Of a stretch of 64,000 bases of DNA, positions 25,401-37,745 are shown one piece after another. The DNA comes from Strongyloides papillosus. Taxonomy: Eukaryota > Nematoda > Chromadorea > Rhabditida > Strongyloididae. Under the pieces are notes generated by a model. The model worked only from the letters and a program-made list of their open reading frames with translations. It had not been told where the DNA came from and did not search any database. The stretch is from positions 868,001-932,000 of the forward strand of contig SRSI01000077.1 in the NCBI GenBank assembly GCA_005656395.1, read 5' to 3'. Both the position numbers and the translations under genes were made by a program. Position 1 is the stretch's first letter. Each line of letters opens with the position of its first letter.

Positions 25401-26638
25401 ATAACAAGTCTACTGATGGTCATTCTGACGACGAAGATGCTCTCACAGACGATGAAGATTATTTACTATCACATAACAATAGAAATAGTACAAAAGAAAG
25501 GCAAATTATTAAGAGTGCTACTATGGAAGAAGCTAAAAATACAAGAGGTATTTATGATGAAAAGAAATATAGAGAAATCAAAAAGGATAAAAATGATGTT
25601 AACTCTCTTGAAAATGAAGATAATTTAATCGACGAAGAAAAAAAAGAAAATGCAATTTCTGATGAAGAAATGGAAGTCGATGAAATGTACAAAAAATCTT
25701 TAATTAAATTGGACGTCGAAAAATTAGATTTTGATGGTTTAAATGAAAGAAAGAGTAACATTAAACCAGAGGTATTTGTAGAAAGTGGAAACATTGAAGA
25801 AAACAAATATTATGACGATGAGTGGAACAAAGTTACGTCATCAGTGACAACTCTTGCATATGAACTTACGGAATCCTTAAGAATTATTATTGAACCTTCA
25901 ATTGCATCGAAATTGGAAGGTGATTATCGTTCTGGAAAACGTCTCAACATGAGAAGACTTATTTCTTATATTGCTAGCGGTTATAGGAAAGATAAAATCT
26001 GGATGAGACGTACCAAAAAAGCAAAGAGAAATTACCAAGTATTAATAGCTATTGATGATTCTGCTTCAATGAATGAAAATAAAATAAATTTGCTCACTTG
26101 TCAAAGTACTTGCTTGATTGAAAAAGCTCTCCGTCAACTTGAAATTGGTGAGGTAGCTGTCTGTAAATTTGGTAAAGACGTTCAGATGATCTCAGATTTC
26201 TCAACACATGGAGATACATTTGGCAGGAAATTGTTACAAGGACTGAAATTTGACCAAGACAAAACAGATTTAGTAAATCTTTTAGATGTATCGTCTCAGA
26301 TTTTGGGTGACGCAAACGCAGAAAAACCTTCAAATCAAATGATGATTATACTATCAGACGGACACGGAGCTCTATCCGGTGGTGTAGACATATTAAATAA
26401 TGCTATTAAAAATTTAATATCACAAAGAGTTACAGTTCTTTTCATAATTTTAGATAATGGAAAAAAATCAATTATGGACATGAAACAAACTCAATTTTTA
26501 CCTAATGGTACTGTTCAGTTTATTCCATATATGAGTCTGTTTCCATTCCCATTCTATACGATTTTAAGAGATATCTCATCACTTCCTTCTACAGTTTCAG
26601 AAGCTATCAGACAATGGTTTGAATTTACAACTAAATAA
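13459..26638 (+). CDS. MDN1: Midasin (MDN1/REA1), giant AAA+ ATPase of 60S ribosome assembly
   Basis: Exons 13459-14183 and 14230-26638 join in phase 2 to give 4,377 residues (yeast about 4,900). Six AAA+ modules carry P-loops at about residues 59 (GPIGCGKTTL), 366 (GETGVGKTSG), 733 (GETSAGKTSM), 1033 (GETGCGKTTL), 1364 (GSPGAGKSST) and 1667 (GQSFTGKRTL). Walker B boxes include LLVDEINLSS, VILDELNLAP and WILLDEMNLAS. A long helical linker follows. A D/E-rich tether spans roughly residues 3600-4065, and a C-terminal VWA domain bears the MIDAS motif DDSAS near residue 4183 with LSDG further on. Midasin is dynein-like and pulls on pre-60S factors such as Rsa4 and Ytm1 to release them in the nucleus. 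The sixth P-loop has Arg where Ser/Thr binds Mg2+, and its Walker B reads WILIENVN. Only one 46-nt intron interrupts 13 kb. Confidence 0.97.
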
Positions 26639-26720
26639 TTAAATATTAATTTTTTGTTTTTATATTTCGTTATTGTTTTTGTTAAGTTTTATATAAAATT
26701 TGAAATAAGGATTTTTTTAT

Positions 26721-27193
26721 TTATAATGTTGTTTCACCTTTAAAATATGACAATTGATGTAACGCGAGTTCAGATTGGATAATATACTTGTGCAAAACAT
26801 CGATTCTATTACCAATAGAGTTTAATTGCTTAACCATATCAGGGAGTTTTTTTAATTGTTCTGCTAAGTTATTATAAGTATCTGTGTTTTCTGTCAATAT
26901 TTGCTTCATGTTTCCTAGTCTAGTAGAGCATTGGTTTGATGCACGACAATTATCAATGTTAAGTTTTTTGAGTAAAATTAAATATTGCTGGTACTTTTCA
27001 AGCAAATTTGCACCTTCCTCCTCTTTAACATAACACTCTAAAAATTGATTAGCCATTCTTTTTTTAATAAATACAATCATTAACTAAAAACTTACTGTTC
27101 TGCTTCATCATTAGGATCTACATTCGATAAGTTCTGAAATTTAGATGCCAAATCAGTGATCATTGAATTAAAAGACGTTTTTAATTCTTCCAT
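26721..27193 (-). CDS. Small coiled-coil protein, BLOC-1 subunit 4 (cappuccino)-like
   Basis: Exons 27193-27096 and 27057-26721 join in phase 2 to give 144 residues, mostly helical coiled coil without membrane segments. The pattern LLEKYQQYLILLKKLNIDN, then RLGNMKQI, then MVKQLNSIGNRIDVLHKYI resembles the BLOC1S4 core from memory (a leucine-rich DEF/YQY helix, then MVxxxGxRV). BLOC-1 acts in trafficking to lysosome-related organelles such as nematode gut granules. The match is weak and other small coiled-coil subunits (BORC, kinetochore) remain possible. Its stop codon lies 82 bp from the midasin stop codon, tail to tail. The acceptor (aaaaaaag) is unusually A-rich. Confidence 0.5.
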
Positions 27194-28035
27194 TTCTAAA
27201 ACAATATATAAATAAACAATCGATTTGAAATGCATACTCAATAGTAAACATAAATGTATAAAACAACTCGTCGTTTTATTAAAACTATAATAAATTTATT
27301 TTTTCTATATGTAAAATAAAAATATAAACAAACAGTTAGTAATTTAACAAATTTTGGTAAATAATCGTAAAAAAATTTCATTTTACAAAAGAGGTACAAA
27401 CTTCTCCATTTTAAAAATGTATTAAGTCTTAAGAATTCAATATTTGTGCTCTTTTATATGATTCTGAATAGTTTTAGTGTAAAAATAATTCTATACAGTT
27501 AAAAACTGTATAATGATATACATAAAACAATACAAAATAGTATATTATCTAGTAAATTAAATAACGAATTTAAGTTTGCATACTAAACTTATTCCTCTCT
27601 TAGAGTATAGCTGTCAGTACTACCGCTGTGTATAAAAAATCCTATTATAATAATTTAAACAAAATAAATTTTTTAAATTTTGCACAAAATTTAACATTAA
27701 ACTTAAAATTAATTGACATAAAATTTTATTGAAACCATGGGTAAATCCCCACTTGTCTCATTTGGGCTAATATGTATTTGCTCATATTGCTAATTTTATG
27801 TTGACCAAGAATTTAGTACTCGTCTTTGATCATTGTTAGTTAATATAAATCAATTTATAATAAAAAATTAAAATAATTATTTCTTCCGAACAACGTTTTT
27901 TTAAACAATGGTTATGTGAGGTTAATAGTTATTTCAATACTTTTGATAAAATGACATTATATATTATGATATTTATTAATATTTATAGTAAAAAGTATAC
28001 TTAAAATTATATAACTTTAAAAAATGTTCTAATTA
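27194..28035. other. Intergenic region, nothing recognised
   Basis: About 840 bp of AT-rich DNA between the BLOC1S4-like gene and the downstream end of the tyrosine-phosphatase-like gene. It contains a GC-enriched patch near 27735-27790. No gene, RNA or repeat could be supported. Confidence 0.45.
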
Positions 28036-29046
28036 TTATTTTTTATTTTGTTTTTTTATTTGGGCTGCAGCAAGCATATGAAGATCAACAATGTTACTTG
28101 ATACACAATGTTTAGCAACTGTTTCAACAAGATTTAAGTAATGTTCAAAAAATATGAAACTACCATATCTTTGTCTAGCAACTATCTGAACAGTTGGACG
28201 AATACCCACACGTTTCTCTTGATTAATTCTGTCCATAATAATGTCCATTGCTGCAAAAAAAGATGCCCTATGTGTTCCAGTTGGACAAACTATCATAATA
28301 GGCCCATCCAATTTTTTAACATCGCTTTCAGCTTTTCTTAATTGAAAAAAAGCACGAAAATCAAGAATATACTCTGGAACTTTATTATCACATGTCCAAC
28401 CACGATAATGAATTAAATTTAAATTGATGCTATTTTTTGGTTTAGTAATCTGCTTATCAACAACTTCAATATTATACGTGTCCCAATGTTTTGCAAAATT
28501 ACATTCTAATGTTCTAACTGTTAAATCTTTAAAATATTTTTTCTGTTTCTTTTCTGTACACCAAAATTGTGGAATATATGTAACTCCCTTATCATCTAAT
28601 GTTGCTGCTAAAAGCACAATCATGCATGGTTTAGCTGTTGACACAAGTCTCCAAAAATCAGATTCAGTATATTCATCAAAAGGAGCTTGAGCAAGTAGGT
28701 ATCTGTTAATCTTGTCATAACCATCAACGTATGAAGCATGGTAATAATCATTACCTCTACATTTATCTTTAATTTTAGCCCTATTAATGTCAAATAACAA
28801 AATATTTTGAAATCTATTTTTTGAAACATTATCATCCATTAAGCATATATCTGTAGTAAGAGGATATTTTGAAATCTCACGCATCCAATCACACACAATT
28901 GCCTCTCCACCATGAGCAATTTCATCAATAATTTGATTAATCGTTAGGTTATAATCAACATCATCCTCATTTTTTTGTACATTTGTTCCATTTCCTTCAT
29001 TAGGATTGTTTTTTGTAGGTTGGTTTAATGATTTCCCTCCTTCCAT
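28036..29046 (-). CDS. Intracellular tyrosine-phosphatase-like protein, degenerate active site
   Basis: A single exon encodes 336 residues with one PTP domain at about residues 60-325 and no signal peptide or membrane segment. The pTyr-loop position reads KNRFQNILLFD (KNRY in active enzymes), and the substrate-entry part LLAQAPFDEYTESDFWRLV is clear. The signature loop is VCPTGTHRASF: the CX5R Cys and Arg are kept, but the preceding His and the SAGxG glycine pattern are not. The WPD loop reads GWTCDNKVPE, with the Asp displaced by one residue. The Q-loop (normally QTxxQY) reads FIFFEHY. The protein may be inactive or altered in specificity. Such PTP-like proteins are numerous in nematodes. 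Its substrate is unknown. Confidence 0.88.
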   Translation of the reverse strand: MEGGKSLNQPTKNNPNEGNGTNVQKNEDDVDYNLTINQIIDEIAHGGEAIVCDWMREISKYPLTTDICLMDDNVSKNRFQNILLFDINRAKIKDKCRGNDYYHASYVDGYDKINRYLLAQAPFDEYTESDFWRLVSTAKPCMIVLLAATLDDKGVTYIPQFWCTEKKQKKYFKDLTVRTLECNFAKHWDTYNIEVVDKQITKPKNSINLNLIHYRGWTCDNKVPEYILDFRAFFQLRKAESDVKKLDGPIMIVCPTGTHRASFFAAMDIIMDRINQEKRVGIRPTVQIVARQRYGSFIFFEHYLNLVETVAKHCVSSNIVDLHMLAAAQIKKQNKK

Positions 29047-29693
29047 AACAATTATGATTTAATAAATTACAACTAGATATTAAAAAAATGTATGGATTTA
29101 TTAATTATTTTAAAAATGTTCATTAGACTATTTAAGTCTATAGAATTTAAATAAAGCATTAAAATTAACATTTTTCTCCAATTTTATATCATTTACTTAT
29201 CACATTTAAATATTATTGATAATTAACATATATATTTAAAATTTATTTTTAGTTTATACCTTTGTTTATTGGTGGTTTTTTTAATTTTTATTTTTAAGTG
29301 TTGAAAAAATATTAAATATACTGCTACATTAAATTTATTTTATAATCAACATATCTTCTATTTAATATTACTTTTTTATACATAATGATATTATATAATC
29401 AGTTGAATATATCAAACAAGTAAGTGTTATTGAAATAGAGAAAGATACTATTCATAATAAAAAATATATTAATCATTCTTTTTCATTATAATTATTTCTA
29501 GTAAGGAATGTTAGAAATTACCAAATTAAATTGAAGAGATTAATTTAATATTATTTTATACACTGTAAAAAGTATATTTCTCTATACAAACAAATGCACC
29601 TTGCAAAAAAAAGAAGAAACGATCAATATATATTGGTAAAATAATATTTCTTTATGATATGTAAGCTATTAATAAAAAAATAAATATAAAAAC
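29047..29693. other. Divergent intergenic region between the PTP-like gene and CLN3
   Basis: About 650 bp of very AT-rich DNA between two divergent start codons. Promoters for both genes are expected here. I saw no lysosomal-gene E-box (CACGTG) or other known motif. Confidence 0.45.
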
Positions 29694-31028
29694 ATGCCAT
29701 TATTAAAAAAAGTAGAGAGAAATAATTTAATTGCGTTTTGGTATGTTCCATTTCTATAAATAAAAATTACTATAAATTTAAGGCTTCTAGGATTATGTAA
29801 TAATTTTGCCTATGTTATAATGCTTTCAGCAGCAAAGGATATTTTAGAAAAAGGATCGGAAGATGGATATAGTAGTAATAATGAAACATGCGTTGAAAAT
29901 GAAAAAGATATCAAATGTACCAATATTTCAACTGGTTCTGTTTTATTAGCTGATATTTTACCGACATTGTTTATAAAGTTATTAGGACCACTTTGTTTAA
30001 TGAATATTCCTTATGATATACGACATATTCTTGTTGTTCTTTGTCAAACATTATCATATATTATTGTTGGAATTTCAACATCAATAGAACTTGGTCTTCT
30101 TGGAGTTGTTTTTGCAAGTTTAGGATCTGGATTGGGAGAAATTACTTATTTGTCACTAGCTTCACATTTCTCCAATGATGTTATTTCTACGTATTCCTCA
30201 GGTACAGGTGGAGCTGGTATAATAGGAGCATTAGTTTATGCTATTATGACTGATCAACATATATTGAATATCCCTCCAAATAAAACATTATTTTTTATGA
30301 TAATAATTCCTGTGATATTTTTATTTTCTTATTCTAAAATGTTAAAATTTTCCAAAAATATAAACCAGGTTGGAATATTTAATAATATAGATACCCATGC
30401 ATACGAACCTCTTCAAAGAGAAAGTGAAGAAGAAATGATTGATGAAAATACTGTAGTGAGAAATGAAGACGTCGATAATATCACAGTTACATTGTCATAT
30501 GAAGAAAAAAAAAGTATCATTTTATCAATGCTTCCATACATGCTGCCATTAGTTGTTGTATATTTTGCAGAATATTTTATAAACCAAGGTCTTTTGGAAT
30601 TTCTTTTATTTACATGTAAAAAAGGATTCTATCTAACATTATCAGCACAATACCGTTGGTACCAAGTTTTGTACCAAATTGGTGTCTTCATTAGCAGATC
30701 ATCAAACAACATTTGTATTCTTGAAAGTAGATATTTGCCAGTACTAGCTATAATTCAAGTTTTTAATTTAATAATATTTTATGAAGATGCAAAAAATCGT
30801 TTTATTAGTCATATATCAATAGTCATGATTCTAGTATTATTTGAAGGAACAATAGGAGGTAAAGCATATGTAAGTACATTTTCACAAGTTCATAAGGAAA
30901 CACCTATAAAAGAAAGAGAATTCAGTTTAAGTTTTGTAGCAATATCAGATTCAATAGGAATAGTTTTAGCTGGATTTTCAGCAATCCCAATACATAATTA
31001 TATTTGTCATTCAAAAAAGTTTATTTAG
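29694..31028 (+). CDS. CLN3: CLN3/battenin lysosomal membrane protein
   Basis: Exons 29694-29740 and 29783-31028 join in phase 2 (split Trp) to give 430 residues; human CLN3 has 438. The junction restores the family start [23 protein letters not shown] (first helix), followed by the long lumenal loop. About eleven hydrophobic stretches are present, including the conserved SSGTGGAGIIGALVYA segment and the C-terminal YEFL-region equivalent FINQGLLEFLLF. A cytosolic acidic loop lies in the middle. CLN3 belongs to the MFS/ENT-related transporters of late endosomes and lysosomes and is needed for lysosomal glycerophosphodiester export. The C-terminal CaaX box of mammalian CLN3 is absent (ends HSKKFI). 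Confidence 0.95.
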
Positions 31029-31081
31029 TAATTTTACATACAATTCAGTTAATAAAAAATAATTACAAGATTAGGAAAGAA

Positions 31082-34000
31082 TTAATTAAAAACAGATTTT
31101 AGTTTTTTAAGTACTTTAACTCTCTTGTCAGTTGGAAGTATAGAAGAAAATCTTTTGTTCATTTCATTAATGTAGAAATTTGCTTTTTTAAAGCATTCTA
31201 ACGGTGCATTATACTTCTTTAATAATAAAATACAATTTCCAAGGTAGTGAACGACATCGATGTTTGTATAATGAGCATAAAAATAGTGCCATATAATATT
31301 GGAAATTTCAATAATGTCACTTTTCATGTGTCGATAACATGGACCATCTAGCAGAAGATAATACAATATCTCAGAGAACAGTGAATTGATCTCCTGCTCT
31401 ATAGGTGATCTTTTCAAACGTCCAATAGCATCAGAAAGAGATTTATGACCATTAACTTGAACAAAATAGAAACCCAAACTTGGTGAAAGACGTAAAAGTC
31501 TAGCTAATTGAAGAAATGCCTTCTTGTAATGTTGAACTTTAGGAGAATTCAACATTCTGCATATGCGAGAAAAACGGTTATGGACAGAAACATTGAGATC
31601 TGAAACATCCAAATCAATATTATTTGCTACTTCTTGTTTCAATTGCTCCATTTTATGTTGTATATTGTAAATTTCATTCCCCAATTTTCGGCGAAGAGAA
31701 ACACCTCTATACCATGATTGTATTTTAATAGCAGCAAGATTTTTAATTTCTGTTTTCTCTTTTTGGTCAAGATAATACATCGCAAGCCTAGGTATAAAAT
31801 CTTTAATTGAATCTTTAAGAGATGCGTTGTTGTAACATAAAGTATTACCCACTTTTTCTTCTACTAATTCAGTAGTTGTTTTCTCTCCCTCTTTTTCACA
31901 TTTATTGTTGTCTGATAGAGTAGCTAAATCCTCCTCAGCACATCGCTTATTTTTTATTTTCTTTTGAGCTTTTTTCAATTTATAACATTTCCAGAACCTT
32001 TGTACAATCTTTGCAGCTGATGTTCTTTTTTTACAATTTGAAATCTCTCTTCTTTTTTCCAAGACTTTATTTAGATTTTTAACAAAACAATATCGACGCC
32101 ATGCTCTCTGAATGACAATTGCAGATGAATTTATGTTATGGCGTATTTCCTTAACTTTTTTTCTTGCAAGAAACCCTCTTACAATACTTTGAATTTTTAC
32201 AATAGAGCTCCTAATTAGATTGAATTGTTTTCGAGTTTTGTATCCTCTATATCTAGCTTGAATTTTTACAGCAGCCACATCTTTAATAGCTTTGATATGA
32301 TCTCTTTGTCTGTACCATTTACATGAATAATCTTTTATATTAACAAGAGAACTATTTTTCCTCATCTTTATGCTCTTGAAAAATCGTTGCAATGTAAGAG
32401 CAGATTCTTCAAGATCCATTACAAGGAAACATTTCTGTATAAAAGCATTTACAAATAATTCGAGTGTTCTGTGATCACCACGAGCAACCATTTCAAGTGA
32501 AAGTAAATCTCTGGAAATCCCCAATTCATCGTTAGCAGCATTGATAACTTTTAGGATTGATGTCTTGCCATCAAAATCACTAATGTTTATACCTTTATAT
32601 TTAGCATAAAAATAATTAAAAACATGTACTAAGAAGGAACCGTCGCTAAAGTCTTGGATTTTCTGAGGTGCTTCAAGTCCTTCTAGATGTGCAAATTGCT
32701 TTGAAACATAGAGAATAATGTCGAATCCAGATAATAACCTAGGTACAGAACTATATGGACTATCCGTATGTAATGCAAGCTTTTCCAATCTTTGAGAAAT
32801 ACGACGAACCACTTCATACTGGTCTTTCTGAACTACGAATACTCCAATCATTTTCCACAATATTTCCGTTATTTGAGACACTTTACCTTGGACAATATCT
32901 TCGGCTTTGATATTTCCAACGTCCAAATCATGATTTTTGGCAAACTTAAGTACAGATCTCACATTTCCTACTTTTCTTAATCTATCGCCATTAGGTGGAC
33001 GAAGTGATGAGAGCAATGAACGATCAACTACCTTAAAAATTATCTCAAGAACTTTGGCCAAAATTATTCCATCACATAAATCAGTCTTAAGGTCGTTGAC
33101 AATGTAAACGTAACTGTCGTAGAACTTTTGTTCATAGTTATATGTAAGTCCAATTTTCGTTAAAGCTTTTGTAAGATCAAACTTCCTAGAGATTACAGTT
33201 CTCCTCATCCAAGTAATAACATCTCTAGATGAACTAAAAGCAGAGTGTATTGCAAACATAGGAGGATTTTCTGGAACAATAAGATCGACTCCTTGTAAAT
33301 ACTCAATGATTGTCACGATCTGAAGCATTGTTGTAATAAAATGCCACTGAAGCTTTGTGATTCCCATTTGTGTAATAGAAGCCTTTGTCCCAGTAGGGCA
33401 GAATTTCTTTGAATTTATAATCCGAGGGCAGGAAAACACGTTAGCAGTGATAAAAGATATGAACATGTTGTGACAAGAGCTGTAGTCAACGATATTTAAA
33501 TCCACGTTAAATATACACTCCAAAGCGAGACGTAACCATGTGGGATTAAAACCCAATAACACTTTAATTACTTCTTGTTGCATTCCAAAATTTACATAAA
33601 CCCTCAAATTATCTACGGCAATATTAGGTTCACTCTCAATCATATCTTTGATTTTCTTTAGAAAACCAAAACTCTTGAGGTAATTCCTAGCCTTAGAGAC
33701 AGATTCCATCCATTGTTTTGATTTCTTTGATAATCCAGTTATAGAGTTATTTAGATTAACTACCGCACTATTTGGCACATCTGGATTTTTAAGAGAGTTT
33801 TTCAACATTTCATCTGCTTTATGTCGTGCCTTCTCCGAGAAAGTCTGCATATCTTCACAACTTTCTTTGTCGACTCCGAGTAGTTGATTGATCCACGATA
33901 TCAATGCGAGTTCATTTCTCTTATCAATATCTTCTTTGCTCTCGACGACTAAAGTTTTAGATAATAATTCCGTACTGTTTAACATTGAACCAGTATACGT

Positions 34001-34582
34001 TACTGTTAAGTCTATATGTGATATTCCTAAAGATGACACGCGATCTACATCTTCTCCAAGAAATTTCTTTGTCGTTCCGACGATATCTATTTTCTGTTCA
34101 CTCTCCAACCTCTCAATTCTAGCCCGTTCCACAGCTTTTCGTCTGGCAATGTCTCTCTTTTCCAAAGCAGAAAGACGCTCCTGTCTTCTGGCATCATAGT
34201 CGATGTTTTCCTTATCTTTACTAATAGGAGCAACGAACTTAAATTCATCATTTTTTACATTAGTTTCTATAAAATATAATGAAATAAGAAGCGTACAAAC
34301 ATACCTTTGTTGTTATGCCTTTTATTTAACTTCTCAAATAATTTATTTTTTCTTTCATTAATTAATTCTTGTTCTGACAATGTAACACTCTTAGTGAATA
34401 TAGCGACATCCTCGTCCTCCTCGGAAACTTCATTAATTTTTGTACTTTTGAAGAAAGTCCTCGGTGTTTGTGAACAGGAGGTGTTCATTGTAGAAGATAA
34501 AACATTAAATTCACTTAACGTTGTTTCATCTATAAATGATTTGTTCAAATATAATTTAGTTTATAACCCATAACTTACCCAT
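31082..34582 (-). CDS. ASPM: ASPM/Asp spindle-pole microtubule protein
   Basis: Exons 34582-34579 (ATGG only), 34529-34305 and 34266-31082 give 1,137 residues. After a charged N-terminus, tandem calponin-homology-like domains occupy roughly residues 400-680 (DLCDGIILAKVLEII; DGSFLVHVFNYFYAKY). At least six IQ motifs follow between about residues 695 and 930 (AVKIQARYRGYKTRKQF, SSIVKIQSIVRGFLARKKV, AIVIQRAWRRY, AAIKIQSWYRGVSLRRKL). The C-terminal 200 residues are an Armadillo-like helical region. ASPM binds microtubule minus ends and calmodulin at spindle poles in mitosis and meiosis; nematode ASPM-1 works with LIN-5. The four-base first coding exon is inferred from a gtaagt donor and from frame; no other upstream ATG in frame was found. 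Confidence 0.92.
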
Positions 34583-34998
34583 AATTACCGTGGAATTATT
34601 GGAAAATAAAACAACCAAACTAGAGATAGAGTAAAATAAGTATGTATGTCAAAATGGCGCTAAAAAATGATAACACAAACAAGATCTTTTCCCAAAGGAA
34701 TTCGTTTTAAAATGGAAGATTATTTTCATAAATATACTTGTCATGACATTATGCTATTCATGCAAGGCAATACAGTTTACAGTTTAAATCATTTTTATAA
34801 AGTAGTTAAAATAATATTAAAAGAATAATTTGACTCAAGTATTTTACCGATTCGAAAATTGGTTGTACTGCAAAGAACATCATTTTCCCAAATAAATCGG
34901 CGTTTCAGGAGAAGTAGGGATTTTATGAGTTGTTTCTTAGTATTCAAGTGTAAATAAATTTAGTAGTTAGTTTTCTAATCGACTAATTTCTGTTAAAA
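34583..34998. other. Divergent intergenic region between ASPM and FCP1
   Basis: About 415 bp between two divergent start codons. Possible 5' splice acceptors for ASPM on the minus strand lie near 34640-34670. No other motif was recognised. Confidence 0.45.
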
Positions 34999-36501
34999 AT
35001 GGGAAATTGTACACATGAAGTTGTATGTAAAGATATGTGTGGTCTTTGTGGTGCAGATCTGAAAAAGTAAGCAATTGTCCCGAGTTTACATTTTTTTTAT
35101 TTATAGAATTCGTGAAAGTAATCCAACCAGTCATGTGGCATCAAATGCACCAACAGCGTCAGTTTCAATGGTTCATCATGTACCTCAGTTGCTTGTTTCT
35201 GATAGACTTGCAAAAGAGATAGGTAAGAAAGACAAAGATAACGCACTTAAACGAAGAAAACTTATTTTACTGGTTGATCTTGATCAAACTATCATTCACA
35301 CAACTAATCAACATTATGAGGTAGATACGACTAACCCAGCTAATAAAGACGTTGTTTACTATGATCTTTATGGTTCACGGTACTACACAAAACTCCGTCC
35401 TTACGCTAAACAATTTCTAGAAAATATTAGCAAATTTTATGAACTTCATATTATAAGCTATGGACAAAGGAATTATGCTCATAAAATTGCATTTATACTT
35501 GATCCAGATAAAAAATTATTTGGTCATAGAATTTTAAGTAGAGACGAAATTTTTAGTGCTAACCATAAGACGAGTAATATGAAGTCACTATTTCCATGTG
35601 GTGAACAATTAATTGCTATCATTGATGATAGAGCAGATGTATGGCAGTATGCAAATAATCTTCTTCAAGTTTCGCCATATAAATTTTTCGAAGATACCGG
35701 AGACATTAATGCACCACCAAACTCTTTAGATAGTTTAGGTGAAATTAAACGTTTTGAAAAAAGTAGACCAGTGAAAGCTGTAGAATTAGATGACGATATA
35801 CAGTTGCAGTCCATTGAAAAAGTTCTAAAGGATATTCATAAAACATTTTATGATAGTTATGATGAAAATCATGAAATAACTGATCTTAAATTGTTGATAG
35901 CTGAGAAGAAAAACCAGGTTTTAGATGGTTGTCGAGTTGTGTTTAGTGGGATAGTCCCTCTAGGTATGAACGCAGAAACACATCCATTTTTTATGTTATG
36001 TTCACAGTATGGTGCTATAGTTGATGATGATATAACAAAATTTACTACTCATGTCATTGCTTCAAGATGGGGTACATCAAAAGTAAAAAAAGCAGAAAAA
36101 ATGGGCATTTTTGTTGTTTCAGCTCTATGGGTTTATAAAAGTCTGGAGAAATGGGAGAAAGCAGATGAAAAAAATTTTATAATTACAAAGGATCCAAACA
36201 TTGAACACGATTTTGACGATAACATTAAAGGTATTCTATTAATAAAAATAACAATAATTTTTTAGACGGTATTTTTTCTTACAATGATGAAATTGGTGAC
36301 ATTGATCTCAAAGCTATGGAGGATGAAGTTAACGAAGCTATTAGTGAAGGAGAAGACGAAGATGAGGAAGATTCTAGAGATAGTTTTGAAGAAGACTATC
36401 TATCGAATAGTTTATTAGGAAAAAGATCGAGATCTAGTGATGGAGATAGTGAGGAGGAACCCTTGTCAAAAAAAATTGATTGTGGGGATTCCCATGAATA
36501 G
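34999..36501 (+). CDS. FCP1: RNA polymerase II CTD phosphatase FCP1
   Basis: Exons 34999-35066, 35107-36230 and 36266-36501 join in phases 2 and 1 to give 475 residues. A Cys-rich start (CTHEVVCKDMCGLCGADL) precedes the FCP homology domain with the catalytic DLDQTIIHT at about residue 80. Further conserved blocks are KLRPYAKQFLENISKFYELHIISYGQRNYA (two adjacent blocks) and IAIIDDRADVW. A BRCT domain runs from about residue 296 to 390 (GCRVVFSGIVPLG...WVYKSLEKW). The tail is acidic. FCP1 dephosphorylates Ser2/Ser5 of the Pol II CTD so polymerase can be recycled. It lacks the N-terminal biotinyl-like domain of vertebrate FCP1 and is shorter than most family members. An in-frame stop precedes the ATG. 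Confidence 0.95.
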
Positions 36502-37745
36502 TGTTTTAATTGATTTTTTCCTTTACTTCAAAATTGGAAAGAAAATGTTTAGTGTCTATATAATTTTGTGTTAAATAATTTTTCATATCTAATGCTAGCA
36601 AACTACTTTTTCATACTTTTATTACTCCATTTACTTTCTTTTATATGTTATTGAAATGATTTATGTTTTGCATCATATTGGGAAAAATAATTTTTAAATA
36701 CTAAATCATGTCCAATTTTATCAACATTTATTTTGAAGTTATGTATATAATTATTTCCAAAGATTTACCAGTTTGTATTTTAATTACAATATAAATCACA
36801 TCATAATTTATACAAATATTTTCTCCAAATATATATATTTTTCTACGTTTTCAAAAATGAATGTCACAGCTCGAAGTTTGTGTGTATTGTCGGGAAATTG
36901 CACTTTTACTCTGTAACTAATTTCCACGTGCTTTAAAAAAACCCATTAACTCAAGTATTTTCCTTTGTAATTTTGTCAGATGATTTGAATAATTATGTAG
37001 ATTTTTAAGAAAATACGGTTTTGGTAGAATTCCATATACGGGATTCTTTTATGGATTTTTTTTATGTATCACTTGCTTTTCTCTAGAAATTTTTTATGAG
37101 ATTCTCTTACATTCCCTCTACACACCCGTAAATTTTTGGGTCGATCTTCCACTCTGTTTTTATTTAAACCATCAGACAAAATTTCAAAGGAAAATATTTA
37201 AATTAAGAGGTTTATTTATATTTCTAAGGTTGAAATTTATACGTATTTAAGTTCAATTTTCCGTAACCTCGAGCTGTGCATTATATGTAATTGACAACTT
37301 TGATAAAATAAAATTTCATATTTTATAATGCATTCTTTTGAATATGTTGTATTTGCTTTTAAAAATAGTGTTGATGTTTTTAGAATGGTTGGTAACTTTT
37401 TTATATATATTAAAAAATCTATATTTTTGGAAATTGCATTTCTAACTTTCAAGAAATTTTTTTTATAGAAATTGATTTTATTATTTTGTGTAGACGTTAA
37501 GAAGAAGTTTTCGCTAGTAAATACTTGTTTATAATATTAATTGATTTATCTTTCCAATTAATTGTTACGGGGTCCTTTAAATTAGTAAAGAAAATTATAA
37601 TATAACACCTTTATTATTAACTAAAAAAATGACTATTAACATTGACTAAATTTAAAATGCAATAATTCAAAAATTTAAATTTTGATTCTGTCTGTAAAGT
37701 ATTTAAAAGCGATATATATTTATTAATTCATCATTTTTTTGTTAA
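36502..37745. other. Intergenic region between FCP1 and the receptor PTP-like gene
   Basis: About 1.24 kb, AT-rich, with a CACGTG E-box near 36925 in a slightly less AT-rich patch at 36850-37170. No coding frame or structured RNA could be supported. Confidence 0.45.

Noticed and set aside
36922..36932. CACGTG E-box in the FCP1 3' flank
   Set aside because: A single hexamer far from a start codon has no supporting context.
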